Positions 27,549 through 36,212 of a stretch of DNA of 64,000 nucleotides are shown here, piece by piece. This DNA is from Chryseobacterium sp. MEBOG06 (lineage in GTDB: Bacteria; Bacteroidota; Bacteroidia; Flavobacteriales; Weeksellaceae), in contig NZ_CP084580.1 in assembly GCF_021869765.1 (NCBI RefSeq), positions 3,100,001 to 3,164,000 on the forward strand, given 5' to 3'. A program made the translations under genes and the position numbers. The notes beneath the pieces are model-generated. The model ran no database searches, had not been told where the DNA came from, and was given only the letters and a program-made list of their open reading frames with translations. How positions within the stretch are numbered: the stretch's first letter is position 1; each line of letters begins with the position of its first letter.

Positions 27549-27579
27549 ATGGTCGGAAGAAATTCCGGCCATATTTTTT
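27549..27579 (+). terminator. Inward-facing terminator in left IS end
   Basis: ATGGTCGGAA/TTCCGGCCAT stem (one G-U) with GAAA loop and T6. It stops plus-strand transcripts from the PHP-ATPase cassette. Confidence 0.78.
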
Positions 27580-27583
27580 GTGT

Positions 27584-28801
27584 TTATGTTTTGAATACTT
27601 TAGCAGGATCACCACCTGCAAAAAGGATTAGAATGGCAGTAATCATATCGCGAAGTTCCATAGTAATGCGTCTCTTTGCCGTTTTGTATCCTAAGTCGTT
27701 TGCTTTTTTGTAGATCAATAACAACATAGAAGCGATCATCGTCATATAGACCATCACTTCAATTCCGTTTTTATTAAGTGAAACAAGATGACTTAAATTG
27801 AGCTCTTGTTTCATAAACCTGAAGAACACCTCAATATCCCATCTTTTACTGTAATAATCCGATATTTCTTTGGCAGAAAGTTCAAATTCGTTGGTGATAA
27901 ACCAGAACTCTTTGTCTGTCTTTTCGTTTTTTATGACCATCAGTCTAAAATGTGTTTCCACTTTTTCTTCCCGATGATGGATGTTTCCACGTTTGTTTTG
28001 GATGGGTTTTCCCGTGTAAAGTTTTACCTTACTGTCTTTAATAGCTTTCCAGCTATCCCATTCTACAGTACTTTCCGGTTTAAGAAAAGATTCGATCTCT
28101 TCAAATTTTCTGTTTTCTTTAGAGCGAACAATAAATTTTATATCTTTTTCTTCAAATTCTTTTATGGTTCTGGTGGATTGTAAGCCCCTGTCTATGATAT
28201 AAATATTATCGTGGTGTTCTTCTTTTTTTACCTGCTTCAAAATAGCCTCAGCAAGAGCATTGTCTTCTGCCGAATACTTTTGCCCCGTAAAAATCTCTAC
28301 TGCCGATGGTAGAACTCCATCAAAGGAAAAACTGAATTTCACCAATTTTTTACCGCTTTTCTGATCGATGCCTTCCTTAAGCTTATTGCAGGTATCGGCA
28401 ACAATAGTACTGTCAACCCGGATTAAGTTATATTTTTCGATTTCGGTCCTGGGATAAAGTTCCGAAAATTTTCCGTACATCTGTTCATAAATTTCTTTGA
28501 AATAATTAGAATCGATTTTTGAAAGCCGCTCTGAAATCGAACTCCTGCGGACTTTTTCCTCTTCTCCCAAGCCAAATAATGCCTTAAATCCGCTGCTGTT
28601 AAAAGTATCTTCCAAAGTTCTCTGACTTAATTTTTCGTTATCGAAAATACAGAACAAAAGCAAGTAGAACATTTTTTTGCCATGCAGAACCTTACTGTAA
28701 TAATCTACTTTAGTAGTAGCAGAAAGATGGCTTAAAAGGGCTTCGGGAATAAATTCTAAAACATTTTTAAGTGATATCTTGTGATCTTTAAAAACTGACA
28801 T
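27584..28801 (-). CDS. IS4-family transposase
   Basis: A 405-aa DDE transposase from the ATG at 28801 (a longer in-frame start at 28852 would lie upstream of the promoter). Catalytic residues are D130 (IRVDSTIV), D204 (YIIDRGL) and E324. The IS4 YREK signature is exact: Y317-x2-R320-x3-E324-x6-K331 in YYSKRWDIEVFFRFMK. The full length and intact motifs suggest function. It is read opposite to the cassette upstream and insulated by terminators at both element ends. Confidence 0.93.
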   Translation of the reverse strand: MSVFKDHKISLKNVLEFIPEALLSHLSATTKVDYYSKVLHGKKMFYLLLFCIFDNEKLSQRTLEDTFNSSGFKALFGLGEEEKVRRSSISERLSKIDSNYFKEIYEQMYGKFSELYPRTEIEKYNLIRVDSTIVADTCNKLKEGIDQKSGKKLVKFSFSFDGVLPSAVEIFTGQKYSAEDNALAEAILKQVKKEEHHDNIYIIDRGLQSTRTIKEFEEKDIKFIVRSKENRKFEEIESFLKPESTVEWDSWKAIKDSKVKLYTGKPIQNKRGNIHHREEKVETHFRLMVIKNEKTDKEFWFITNEFELSAKEISDYYSKRWDIEVFFRFMKQELNLSHLVSLNKNGIEVMVYMTMIASMLLLIYKKANDLGYKTAKRRITMELRDMITAILILFAGGDPAKVFKT

Positions 28802-28821
28802 AAACAATTGATTATCAGTAG

Positions 28822-28852
28822 CAAAGATACAAAAAAACAAGCAATAAAACAA
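28822..28852 (-). promoter_or_regulatory. Transposase promoter
   Basis: On the minus strand TTG (28850-28852), 20-nt spacer, TATCTTTG (28822-28829): a textbook Bacteroidota promoter. The predicted start of transcription falls near 28815, about 15 nt before the ATG at 28801. Confidence 0.85.
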
Positions 28853-28853
28853 A

Positions 28854-28880
28854 TTAATTAACTGATAATCAGTTAATTAA
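28854..28880. repeat. 27-bp palindrome upstream of the transposase promoter
   Basis: TTAATTAACTGAT - A - ATCAGTTAATTAA, perfect arms of 13 bp. A related ACTGATAATCA word (minus strand) lies at the transcription start (near 28808-28819). Possible transposase or host-factor site. Confidence 0.8.
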
Positions 28881-28906
28881 AACAATAATATTGAATGCCT
28901 AAAAAC

Positions 28907-28933
28907 AAAAAGTCGGAAGAAAAATCTTCCGAC
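28907..28933 (-). terminator. Inward-facing terminator in right IS end
   Basis: Minus-strand GTCGGAAGA/TCTTCCGAC stem with T4 loop followed by T5. It shields the transposase promoter from transcripts of the gene at 28983. Confidence 0.8.
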
Positions 28934-28941
28934 CATCACTA

Positions 28942-28951
28942 GCCTCACAGC
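28942..28951. repeat. IS target-site duplication, right copy
   Basis: GCCTCACAGC, second copy; followed by AGGTTTTTT, the right arm of the split terminator. Confidence 0.88.
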
Positions 28952-28982
28952 AGGTTTTTTATTGTTAAAAATATCATTATCC

Positions 28983-29753
28983 CTACGCCTTTGCAAGATG
29001 AAAATATCTTGGATCGGGATATTGAAATTCAAAATTTAACTCTGAAATTAGTTTTGCAGGAGATATGGTTCTTCCCTCATTGGTACGATCCCCTTCATAG
29101 GGTAAATCTTTCTGAGCATTGATAATCTCTTCTTTATTCGGATGCACAGGCGCTACTACATTATATACTTTGGATTGGGATTTATTCTCCAGCATTTTTT
29201 CAACTACTGCGCAAATATCCGCATAGTGAATATGGTTAACCAGGAGATCAAGATTGGAGATATTATAATTCTTTAAAAGTCTCTGATCGCCCATTAAGCC
29301 TGCCAATCTTAAAATATTAACCTGAGGAAACCTGTTTTTTATAATATGCTCACTGGGAACATCATCGGGAGAACGGTCATCTTCTGTAAATTCTTTGTCT
29401 ATGTTAGGATACACCCCCGTAGAACTCATCATGAATACCTGTCCTTTATAATCGCCCAGAAATGTCAGCAGATTCTTAGCCCTGTCATACATGGGGATTT
29501 CACTTCCTCTAACTCCTGAAAAAGGAACCGTAATAATTACTGCATCCAACTGGGATGCTACTTTCCATACCGTCATTGTCTCGGAAATATCTTCGTCCGG
29601 AAAATCAACCAGCGTAGTATAATATCCCTTGGTTGATAAGTCTTTTACTTTAGAGTCGGTAGTGGTGGTTACGAAAATTTCATAGTGACCTGAGAGTTTT
29701 TCCGCAATATGACCGCCCAGCCAGCCACAACCTATAATTCCAATTTTTTTCAT
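28983..29753 (-). CDS. NAD(P)-binding Rossmann protein (SDR/epimerase-like)
   Basis: A 256-aa cytoplasmic protein with the dinucleotide motif GIIGCGWLGGHIA (5-17), a strand-turn ITVPFSGVRG, and the SDR-like MSSTGVYPN segment. It is of the YeeZ-like atypical SDR type that lacks a clear YxxxK; the substrate is unknown. It lies 40 bp after the MBL gene on the same strand. Its normal terminator was split by the IS, so its transcript now runs into the IS hairpin at 28907. Confidence 0.82.
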   Translation of the reverse strand: MKKIGIIGCGWLGGHIAEKLSGHYEIFVTTTTDSKVKDLSTKGYYTTLVDFPDEDISETMTVWKVASQLDAVIITVPFSGVRGSEIPMYDRAKNLLTFLGDYKGQVFMMSSTGVYPNIDKEFTEDDRSPDDVPSEHIIKNRFPQVNILRLAGLMGDQRLLKNYNISNLDLLVNHIHYADICAVVEKMLENKSQSKVYNVVAPVHPNKEEIINAQKDLPYEGDRTNEGRTISPAKLISELNFEFQYPDPRYFHLAKA

Positions 29754-29793
29754 TCATAAATTTATCAATTTATTTGCTAAAACAAACTATAAC

Positions 29794-30555
29794 CTAAGAA
29801 TCTATTAGCACCTCTCCGTCTTTTAAAATAAAATATGCCTGTCCTATCTTCTCTGAAGTTTCCTTCAGGTCCTTATCATCAAATAACTGGGGCACATAGA
29901 ACTTCTCATGAGCAAACAACCCATAGTGAATAGGAACCAGTTTTCCGGCATGTAATAAATGAGCGGCGGCAAAAGCTTCCTTCAGATTAAGAGAAGCCGG
30001 AACAGGGCTATATTCCAAACCAATGACCTCAAAGTTTACCACCACTCCGTTCACAGGTAAAAAAGCGTAATCAATATGCTGGTTTTCTTTTCCGATCTTC
30101 CAGAACTGATTGTGCCAGATGGTATCTCCTCCATGAAATATTTTGGTTTCCTGATCTTCCACAATCCATGAACTCTGGATCTCTCCTACTCCGTCCATTG
30201 CATACACAGGTTTGAATGTAATGTTGTTTTCGGTGAAAGTTTCATTAAGATTCAGAACAATCATTTCTACATTCTCTGCATATTTTCGCACGAAGTGTTC
30301 CAGCCCTGAGTACACGATCAGTTTTCCGTCTTTTTTCAGACATTTTTCAATGATGCTTTTGTCAAAGTGATCCAGATGCATATGGGTGAAAAGAATGTAA
30401 TCTGCCTGTACCTCATCAGAAAATACGATTAGTTTTTCCAAAGCATCTCCTAAAACGGGTTTGTAATAGGAAAAGTCTTCTACAGCGTCTATCAGAATGG
30501 TTTTGTTTTGGGACGTAAGTTTGATACCTGCCCAGTTTAATTTTTGAATTTCCAT
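29794..30555 (-). CDS. MBL-fold hydrolase, UlaG-like
   Basis: A 253-aa protein starting at ATG 30555 (MEIQKLNWAGIKL). An in-frame start 18 bp upstream falls inside the -7 box and is rejected. The metal motif is THMHLDHFD, then FHGGDTIWHNQFW and the late LVPIHYGLFAHE. No signal peptide is present, so it is cytoplasmic. It resembles L-ascorbate-6-phosphate lactonase-like and related hydrolases; the substrate is unknown. It has a well-formed promoter. Confidence 0.85.
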   Translation of the reverse strand: MEIQKLNWAGIKLTSQNKTILIDAVEDFSYYKPVLGDALEKLIVFSDEVQADYILFTHMHLDHFDKSIIEKCLKKDGKLIVYSGLEHFVRKYAENVEMIVLNLNETFTENNITFKPVYAMDGVGEIQSSWIVEDQETKIFHGGDTIWHNQFWKIGKENQHIDYAFLPVNGVVVNFEVIGLEYSPVPASLNLKEAFAAAHLLHAGKLVPIHYGLFAHEKFYVPQLFDDKDLKETSEKIGQAYFILKDGEVLIDS

Positions 30556-30570
30556 ATTTTCTTTTTTTAA

Positions 30571-30601
30571 CAAAGGAAGAAACTTATGGAAGGCCAGTCA
30601 A
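30571..30601 (-). promoter_or_regulatory. Promoter of the UlaG-like gene
   Basis: On the minus strand TTG (30599-30601), 20-nt spacer, TTCCTTTG (30571-30578), close to TAnnTTTG. It lies 15 nt before the ATG at 30555 and decides that start. A heptad stretch (ATTAGAT TTTAGAT ATCAGAT) lies farther upstream near 30642-30662. Confidence 0.65.
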
Positions 30602-30729
30602 TAAACAAAAGATAATTAATGAGGGGTATAGGGTGATGGATATTAGATTTTAGATATCAGATCTTCTGTAGGGATAGTATATAAAAGACTGTACTATCAA
30701 GTCTTTATTCCGGGATTTTCAAATTGAAA

Positions 30730-31266
30730 TTAAGAAATTCTCTTTCTTATTCTGCTTAGGGAAATCGGCGTTATTCCAATATAGGAAGCGAGATATTTTA
30801 GAGGAATATTCTGGATGTAATGGGGCCTGTTCTTCAAAAGGTATTCATAGAGATTCTGCGGGCTGTTTTTCAGCAACAGCATTTCTCTCTTCATGGCAGC
30901 ATTTAGTTTCCTGCTCAGATAGTAATTCTGTACGAAACGGCATTCAGGATTGACGGCAAACATTTCTTTGACCTCATCCATGGTAATTTCCCATGCCAGC
31001 CCCTTATTAATAGACTCATAGATTCCCTCGGATCCATCCCCACCAACGGTGAAGATATCACCCGGAAAGTAAAATTCTGCACAGATCTGGGTGTCTGTAT
31101 CTGAGGTATTATGAAGGTAATATTTACGGACAAGCCCATCTTCAAGAAGATAGGCTTTATGATCCGTAAATATATTTTTCTTTGAAAATTCAACTTTGAT
31201 CAATTTTTCCCAGACAGGATCACTATCCTCTACATTCAGGTGTGAAAACAGTTTTTTATTAATCAT
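30730..31266 (-). CDS. Crp/Fnr-type regulator
   Basis: A 178-aa protein from the ATG at 31266 (a TTG two codons upstream is unlikely). The N-terminal cyclic-nucleotide-binding fold (about 10-120, with AYLLEDGLVRKYYLHN and AEFYFPGDIFTVGG) is followed by a short C-terminal helix-turn-helix (IPLKYLASYIGITPISLSRIRKR). The nucleotide pocket lacks the classic RxS pair, so the ligand is unknown. It lies 23 bp downstream of hutU and may be co-transcribed with it. Confidence 0.85.
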   Translation of the reverse strand: MINKKLFSHLNVEDSDPVWEKLIKVEFSKKNIFTDHKAYLLEDGLVRKYYLHNTSDTDTQICAEFYFPGDIFTVGGDGSEGIYESINKGLAWEITMDEVKEMFAVNPECRFVQNYYLSRKLNAAMKREMLLLKNSPQNLYEYLLKNRPHYIQNIPLKYLASYIGITPISLSRIRKRIS

Positions 31267-31289
31267 TATCAATGCTGAATAGTTATCAG

Positions 31290-33275
31290 TTACAGTAAAT
31301 TTTCATCTACAAAGTTAGGAAGGGTCACTTTCAGATTAGGTTCTGCTTCCATGGCTCTTTTAATAGCGAAAACAGCGCCTTCATTTCTGGCCCAGCTTCT
31401 TCTTGAGATTCCGTTATTAACGTCCCAGAAAAGCATAGACTTTAATCTTCTGTCAGCATCTTCAGTACCATCCAGCAGCATTCCGAAACCACCGTTGATC
31501 ACTTCTCCCCAGCCTACTCCGCCTCCATTGTGAATGGAAACCCATGTAGCACCACGGAAACTGTCACCAATGACATTGTGAATGGCCATATCTGCTGTAA
31601 ATCTTGATCCGTCATAGATATTGGAGGTTTCTCTGTAAGGAGAATCTGTTCCGGAAACATCATGATGGTCTCTACCCAATACTACGGGTCCGATTTCACC
31701 GTTTTTAATGGCATTGTTGAAAGCTTCGGCAATTTTCATTCTACCTTCAGCATCCGCGTAGAGAATTCTTGCCTGTGAACCAACAACCAGTTTATTTTCC
31801 TGTGCTCCTTTGATCCACTGAATATTGTCTTTCATCTGCTGCTGAATCTCTTCAGGAGAGTTTTTCACCATTTCTTCCAATACTGCGCAGGCAATATTGT
31901 CGGTTTTCTGTAAATCTTCCGGGTTTCCGCTGGAACATACCCAACGGAACGGCCCGAAGCCGTAATCAAAGCACATAGGCCCCATAATATCCTGAACGTA
32001 GCTAGGATACTTGAATTCTCTTCCCAATGTAGGATTTTCTGCCATTACATCTGCTCCCGCTCTGGATGCTTCCAGTAAAAAGGCATTTCCGTAATCGAAG
32101 AAATAAGTTCCTTTCTCTGTATGTTTATTGATGGCTGCAGCGTGTCTTCTTAAAGTTTCCTGAACTTTTTCTTTGAATAATTCAGGATTTTCAGCCATCA
32201 TGATATTGGATTCTTCAAAACTCTGTCCGGCCGGATAGTATCCACCCGCCCATGGATTATGAAGTGAAGTCTGATCTGAACCGATATCAATTCTTAAATC
32301 GTCCTGATCAAATTTCTCCCAAACTTCTACTATATTTCCAAGGTAAGCCAGAGAAACGGTTTCTTTGTTTTCCTGAGCTTCTCTCACTCTTTTTACCAAT
32401 GCGTCAAGGTCTTCATAGATCTCATTCACCCATTTCTGATCATGACGTATTTTTGTGATTTTCGGATTCACTTCCGCACATACGGTAACGCATCCTGCAA
32501 TATTTCCTGCTTTTGGCTGAGCACCGCTCATTCCTCCTAATCCTGAGGTTACAAATAATCCTCCTTTCGGTTCTTTCTTAATTTTTCTGAAAGCATTTAA
32601 AACTGTAATCGTTGTGCCGTGTACAATTCCCTGCGGGCCAATATACATATAACTTCCTGCAGTCATCTGCCCATACTGGGTAACTCCTAATGCATTGAAT
32701 TTCTCCCAGTCATCCGGTTTTGAATAATTCGGGATCATCATTCCATTGGTTACCACTACTCTTGGAGCCTCTTTATGAGATGGAAACAATCCCATCGGAT
32801 GTCCTGAATACATGACCAGGGTCTGTTCATTGGTCATTTCAGACAGATACTTCATCGTCAGCAGGTACTGCGCCCAGTTAGAAAACACAGCTCCGTTTCC
32901 TCCGTACGTAATCAGTTCGTGAGGGTGCTGTGCCACTGCATAATCCAGGTTATTCTGAATCATCAGCATAATTGCTTTTGCCTGCTCAGATTTCCCGGGA
33001 TAGTCTGTGATAGGTCTTGCCTTCATTTCATAATCCGGACGGAAACGATACATATAGATTCTTCCATAGTCCTCTAATTCCTGCTTAAATTCAGGAATCA
33101 GTTCTGCATGAAACTGAGGTTCGAAATAACGTAAAGCATTCTTCAATGCCAGTTTTTTCTCTTCTTCTCCTAAAATTTCTTTACGCTTCGGAGCATGGTT
33201 GATATTGGTCTCGTATGGTTTAGGCTGTGGCAGCTGGCCGGGTATCCCCTGTTGTATCTGTTCTTGAAATGTCAT
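31290..33275 (-). CDS. hutU: Urocanate hydratase
   Basis: A 661-aa NAD-dependent enzyme converting urocanate to imidazolone propionate in histidine breakdown. Motifs include ITYGGNGAVFSNWAQYL, MTAGSYMYIGPQGIVHGT, GLGGMSGAQPKAGNIAG and GRDHHDVSGTDSPYRET. The length exceeds the usual 550-570 aa, as I recall for some Bacteroidota forms. The ATG at 33275 is preferred over an earlier one at 33305 because TFQEQIQQGIPGQLP is the natural N-terminus. No hutH, hutI or hutG is in the window. A Crp-like gene follows in the same direction. Confidence 0.93.
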   Translation of the reverse strand: MTFQEQIQQGIPGQLPQPKPYETNINHAPKRKEILGEEEKKLALKNALRYFEPQFHAELIPEFKQELEDYGRIYMYRFRPDYEMKARPITDYPGKSEQAKAIMLMIQNNLDYAVAQHPHELITYGGNGAVFSNWAQYLLTMKYLSEMTNEQTLVMYSGHPMGLFPSHKEAPRVVVTNGMMIPNYSKPDDWEKFNALGVTQYGQMTAGSYMYIGPQGIVHGTTITVLNAFRKIKKEPKGGLFVTSGLGGMSGAQPKAGNIAGCVTVCAEVNPKITKIRHDQKWVNEIYEDLDALVKRVREAQENKETVSLAYLGNIVEVWEKFDQDDLRIDIGSDQTSLHNPWAGGYYPAGQSFEESNIMMAENPELFKEKVQETLRRHAAAINKHTEKGTYFFDYGNAFLLEASRAGADVMAENPTLGREFKYPSYVQDIMGPMCFDYGFGPFRWVCSSGNPEDLQKTDNIACAVLEEMVKNSPEEIQQQMKDNIQWIKGAQENKLVVGSQARILYADAEGRMKIAEAFNNAIKNGEIGPVVLGRDHHDVSGTDSPYRETSNIYDGSRFTADMAIHNVIGDSFRGATWVSIHNGGGVGWGEVINGGFGMLLDGTEDADRRLKSMLFWDVNNGISRRSWARNEGAVFAIKRAMEAEPNLKVTLPNFVDENLL

Positions 33276-33420
33276 ATTGCTATTGAAAGTTCTATGTTTA
33301 AACAATGTTTGAAGTTTTAAAGATATTCAAATTATAAAATATCTGCAACAAAACGGGAGAAAAGCTGGAGAAGCGAAAAAGTTCAGGACTTTAAAGGCAA
33401 ACAAACAGTCTTTATCGGAT

Positions 33421-35565
33421 TTAATTGGCGACATCATTATTCTCGATCTTGCGTCTTGTACTTTTGATTTCTTCTTTTAATTTTCCGAATTTATAAGTAA
33501 CATTTACTCCGAATGATCTGTAATAGTCTTTCATATAGCTGTTCTGATAGAAATTGGCACCTGCAGTTTCTGTTATTATAGTCCTGAATTTACTAAAAGG
33601 ATTATTGATATAGCCCGAAATAGAAAATTGATTATTCAACAGGCTTTTACTGACTCTGAAAGATGTTCCTGTAAACGCATTGGTGTTATTTTGTAATCCT
33701 GCCGGCATTTTGCTGTTAATTTCCAGATTAGAATTGACTGACCAGCTGTTCTCAAGCTGATAGTTGGCTGACAGGTAGATATAATAGGTGAAAAGATTAT
33801 TCTTTACTTCAATACCCTCTGCTTTTCCAGTGATCAGGAAAACGGCAGAATTTCCGTTAATTCCTAAGGTCAGTTTCTTTGTCACCGGATAATTCAGATT
33901 ATAATCCAGTCCGAATCTGCTTACTTTGCTTGAATTTTCATAGGTTGTTTTGGTAATATGGGTTGCGGGGTCATAAGTTGAAACCTTCAGGTCAATTTTG
34001 TTGGAAAAAGAATAGCCAAGCCCAATATTGAAATTCACTTTACTATTGTATGAATAATTCGTCATTATATCATTGTTGATAACAGCCTTCAAATAAGGAT
34101 TCCCGCTGATTTCAAAGTAAGGATTTGCAGTATTCACGAAAGGATTCAGCCGATTGATGCCCGGTCTCTTTATCCGCTGCGAAAACCCGAAATTAATACT
34201 GTGATGTTCTTTCCAGTTTTTATTAATGGAAACATTCGGAATGAGGTTAAAATAATCCTGATTCACAGCGGTGTTGGTTGAAGTAAAATCAGCTTTATTG
34301 GTGGTATTCTCCAATCGTAACCCTGTCTGAAAATTCCAGCCAAGCAAAGTATATCTTGCTGAAAGATAAGCTCCGTAGATATTCTGGTGATTCAGATATT
34401 CATCGGAGTTATTCAAATTTTCCGGTACTGAAGCGTATTCACTTCTATTTTTTCGGAAAATCGCTTTAAGCCCTGTTTCTAAAAAGATTTTATTAATATT
34501 TTTCACAAAATCAATCTGAAAAGTCTGTTCATTGTTTTCATTCTGATTGTTCTGGGTAGTTTGATTCTGAGTATTAACCTTATCATTAAAAATAGCTGAA
34601 GAGCTTTCAAAATGATTATTGTTATCACTCAGTCTGTAAGAAAATGTAAGCAGCTGGCTTTTATTCTTTTTGAATCCCATCTGATAATTGGCAGAAACTT
34701 CGAATCCTCTGTCATTATTTTTTGAATGGATGTCTGAAAAGCTTTTCTCCCAAGGTATATCCTGTCCGTAGAAATAAGAATCCAATTGATTTTCAGTTCT
34801 GCTCCCTGAAACATTTCCTGCAAGCTGTATGCTCAGCAATTTTAAACTGTCAATTTCATAGCTGACAATGGTGCCCAAATATCCTCCTTTTCCTTTTTCT
34901 TTTATCTTTCCATTTTGCAGAAGATTGTCTGAACTGGTCTGCTGTTTATTCTGATTTTCTGTTTCCGGACTGTTTCTCAGAAATGCTCCACCGTAAGCAG
35001 AAATTCCAATTTTATTCTGCTTCAGATTCAGGGAAAAACCAAGATTCTGTTCCTGCTTTGGAAATCTGGCTCCGATATTTACAGAGGCATTATAGCCATC
35101 TCTCATCTTTTTAGTGGTAATAATATTAATGATACCGGCAACTCCCTCTGCTTCATATTTTGAGGATGGATTGGTAATAATTTCTATGCTTTGTATTGTA
35201 TTCGCAGGGATGTTTCTGAGAATGTCTTTTGCATTGTTATTAAGAAGCTGCGTTTCTTTCCCGTTCATCAGTATTTTAAAATTTCCTGTTCCTTTAAAAA
35301 GTATATTTTCATTGCTGTCAACGGACAGATAGGGCATTTTCTTCATCATTTCAAGGAGATTTTTAGAATTGCTCTCAGGATCAGACTGGATGTTATAGAC
35401 CAATCCATCGATCTTGGATTTTATAAGTCCTTTTTTCCAATTGATGGTAACTTCCTTAATGTTTGTTTCCTGTTGTGAAGAAACCGAATCTTTCTGTACT
35501 TCCTGCGCTTTTAAATGACCAAGGAAGAAAAGGAAAACGAATACTGAAATGATATATTTTCTCAT
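33421..35565 (-). CDS. TonB-dependent receptor-like outer-membrane protein
   Basis: A 714-aa outer-membrane protein with a signal peptide (to about residue 20, LGHLKAQ). A plug-like domain follows (about 35-150, with GTGNFKILMNGKETQ and IPANTIQSIEIITNPSSKYEAEGVAGIINI). The long C-terminal part is a beta-barrel of the OMP_b-brl_3 kind. No CarboxypepD_reg domain is seen, so it is shorter than SusC-type receptors. The ligand is unknown. It is monocistronic. Confidence 0.85.
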   Translation of the reverse strand: MRKYIISVFVFLFFLGHLKAQEVQKDSVSSQQETNIKEVTINWKKGLIKSKIDGLVYNIQSDPESNSKNLLEMMKKMPYLSVDSNENILFKGTGNFKILMNGKETQLLNNNAKDILRNIPANTIQSIEIITNPSSKYEAEGVAGIINIITTKKMRDGYNASVNIGARFPKQEQNLGFSLNLKQNKIGISAYGGAFLRNSPETENQNKQQTSSDNLLQNGKIKEKGKGGYLGTIVSYEIDSLKLLSIQLAGNVSGSRTENQLDSYFYGQDIPWEKSFSDIHSKNNDRGFEVSANYQMGFKKNKSQLLTFSYRLSDNNNHFESSSAIFNDKVNTQNQTTQNNQNENNEQTFQIDFVKNINKIFLETGLKAIFRKNRSEYASVPENLNNSDEYLNHQNIYGAYLSARYTLLGWNFQTGLRLENTTNKADFTSTNTAVNQDYFNLIPNVSINKNWKEHHSINFGFSQRIKRPGINRLNPFVNTANPYFEISGNPYLKAVINNDIMTNYSYNSKVNFNIGLGYSFSNKIDLKVSTYDPATHITKTTYENSSKVSRFGLDYNLNYPVTKKLTLGINGNSAVFLITGKAEGIEVKNNLFTYYIYLSANYQLENSWSVNSNLEINSKMPAGLQNNTNAFTGTSFRVSKSLLNNQFSISGYINNPFSKFRTIITETAGANFYQNSYMKDYYRSFGVNVTYKFGKLKEEIKSTRRKIENNDVAN

Positions 35566-35775
35566 AATTATTGTTTTTAAAAAAAGACATAAGAATTCTA
35601 AGGACCGTATTATTCTGTCCCTAAAAATGATGGAATTTACTATTGATTGTTACAATTCTCCGTTTGTTTACTAAGCCTGACAATCCTTACCGGTAAGGGT
35701 TTCGCTTCAGAGTAGCCGAAGTATTATATAGTTTACTGAATATCGAATGATAAGCTGCCTGTGACCTTCCTGAAG

Positions 35776-36108
35776 TTATTTCTTTTTATTTTTCATCAGA
35801 AAATAATAGGTCAGAAAACCTAATGATACAAAGACAGTAACTACCCCGTAAGGGAGCGGAGAGTTTTCATTATACGGAAGAAACTCCAGAACGATGAGCC
35901 CTATTCCTCCAAACATTAAAATGATTCCCCATTTCAGCATTTCAGACCCAAGGCCGGTAAGGTTGTTTAGAATAAGGAACATTTTTTCATCAATATGTTC
36001 TTTGTTCAGAATTTTCTTTTTCAGGTCGTAATTCGTCATTACTACTATAATAACAGAGATTGCAATAAGGATGGCAATGATTACTATAAAAGGTGCAAGG
36101 TGCTTCAT
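35776..36108 (-). CDS. Small membrane protein, divergent from ECF sigma operon
   Basis: A 110-aa protein with about three membrane helices (residues 4-24, 56-76, 84-103) and a short Lys-rich end, resembling the DUF6249 type. The ATG at 36108 is chosen because the ECF-like -10 element (TGTC, 36129-36132) lies between it and an in-frame TTG at 36126. Its promoter matches that of the divergent sigma gene, so it is probably a target of that sigma factor. Confidence 0.72.
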   Translation of the reverse strand: MKHLAPFIVIIAILIAISVIIVVMTNYDLKKKILNKEHIDEKMFLILNNLTGLGSEMLKWGIILMFGGIGLIVLEFLPYNENSPLPYGVVTVFVSLGFLTYYFLMKNKKK

Positions 36109-36128
36109 TTTAGATGATTTTACCAATA

Positions 36129-36203
36129 GACAAAAAAATACGGCATGGGTTACAAAATTTTAAACAAATTAAAAAATTGTAACTGAATTAAAAAAATACT
36201 GTC
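36129..36203. promoter_or_regulatory. Divergent pair of ECF-type promoters TGTAAC-N16-TGTC
   Basis: Plus strand: TGTAAC at 36178-36183, 16-nt spacer, TGTC at 36200-36203, ten bases before the sigma gene ATG. Minus strand: TGTAAC at 36149-36154, 16-nt spacer, TGTC at 36129-36132, before the membrane-protein gene. Same hexamer, same spacer and same tetramer on both strands. This is the geometry of ECF promoters (TGTAAC is also the -35 of Bacillus SigX). Confidence 0.75.
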
Positions 36204-36212
36204 TAATAGGAT

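Larger units (their letters stand above)
27544..28941. mobile_element. IS4-family insertion sequence, complete, 1398 bp
   Basis: Left end CAGTTATGGTCGGAAGA and right end (inverse complement) TAGTGATGGTCGGAAGA match at 15 of 17 positions. They are flanked by a 10-bp direct repeat. One intact DDE transposase is carried on the minus strand with its own promoter. Hairpins with T runs just inside both ends point inwards and can block transcription from outside. The element appears intact and possibly active. Confidence 0.9.

Noticed and set aside
30555-30573. Start of the UlaG-like protein at 30573
   Set aside because: That start codon lies inside the -7 promoter box (30571-30578), so it could not be in the transcript; ATG 30555 is used.
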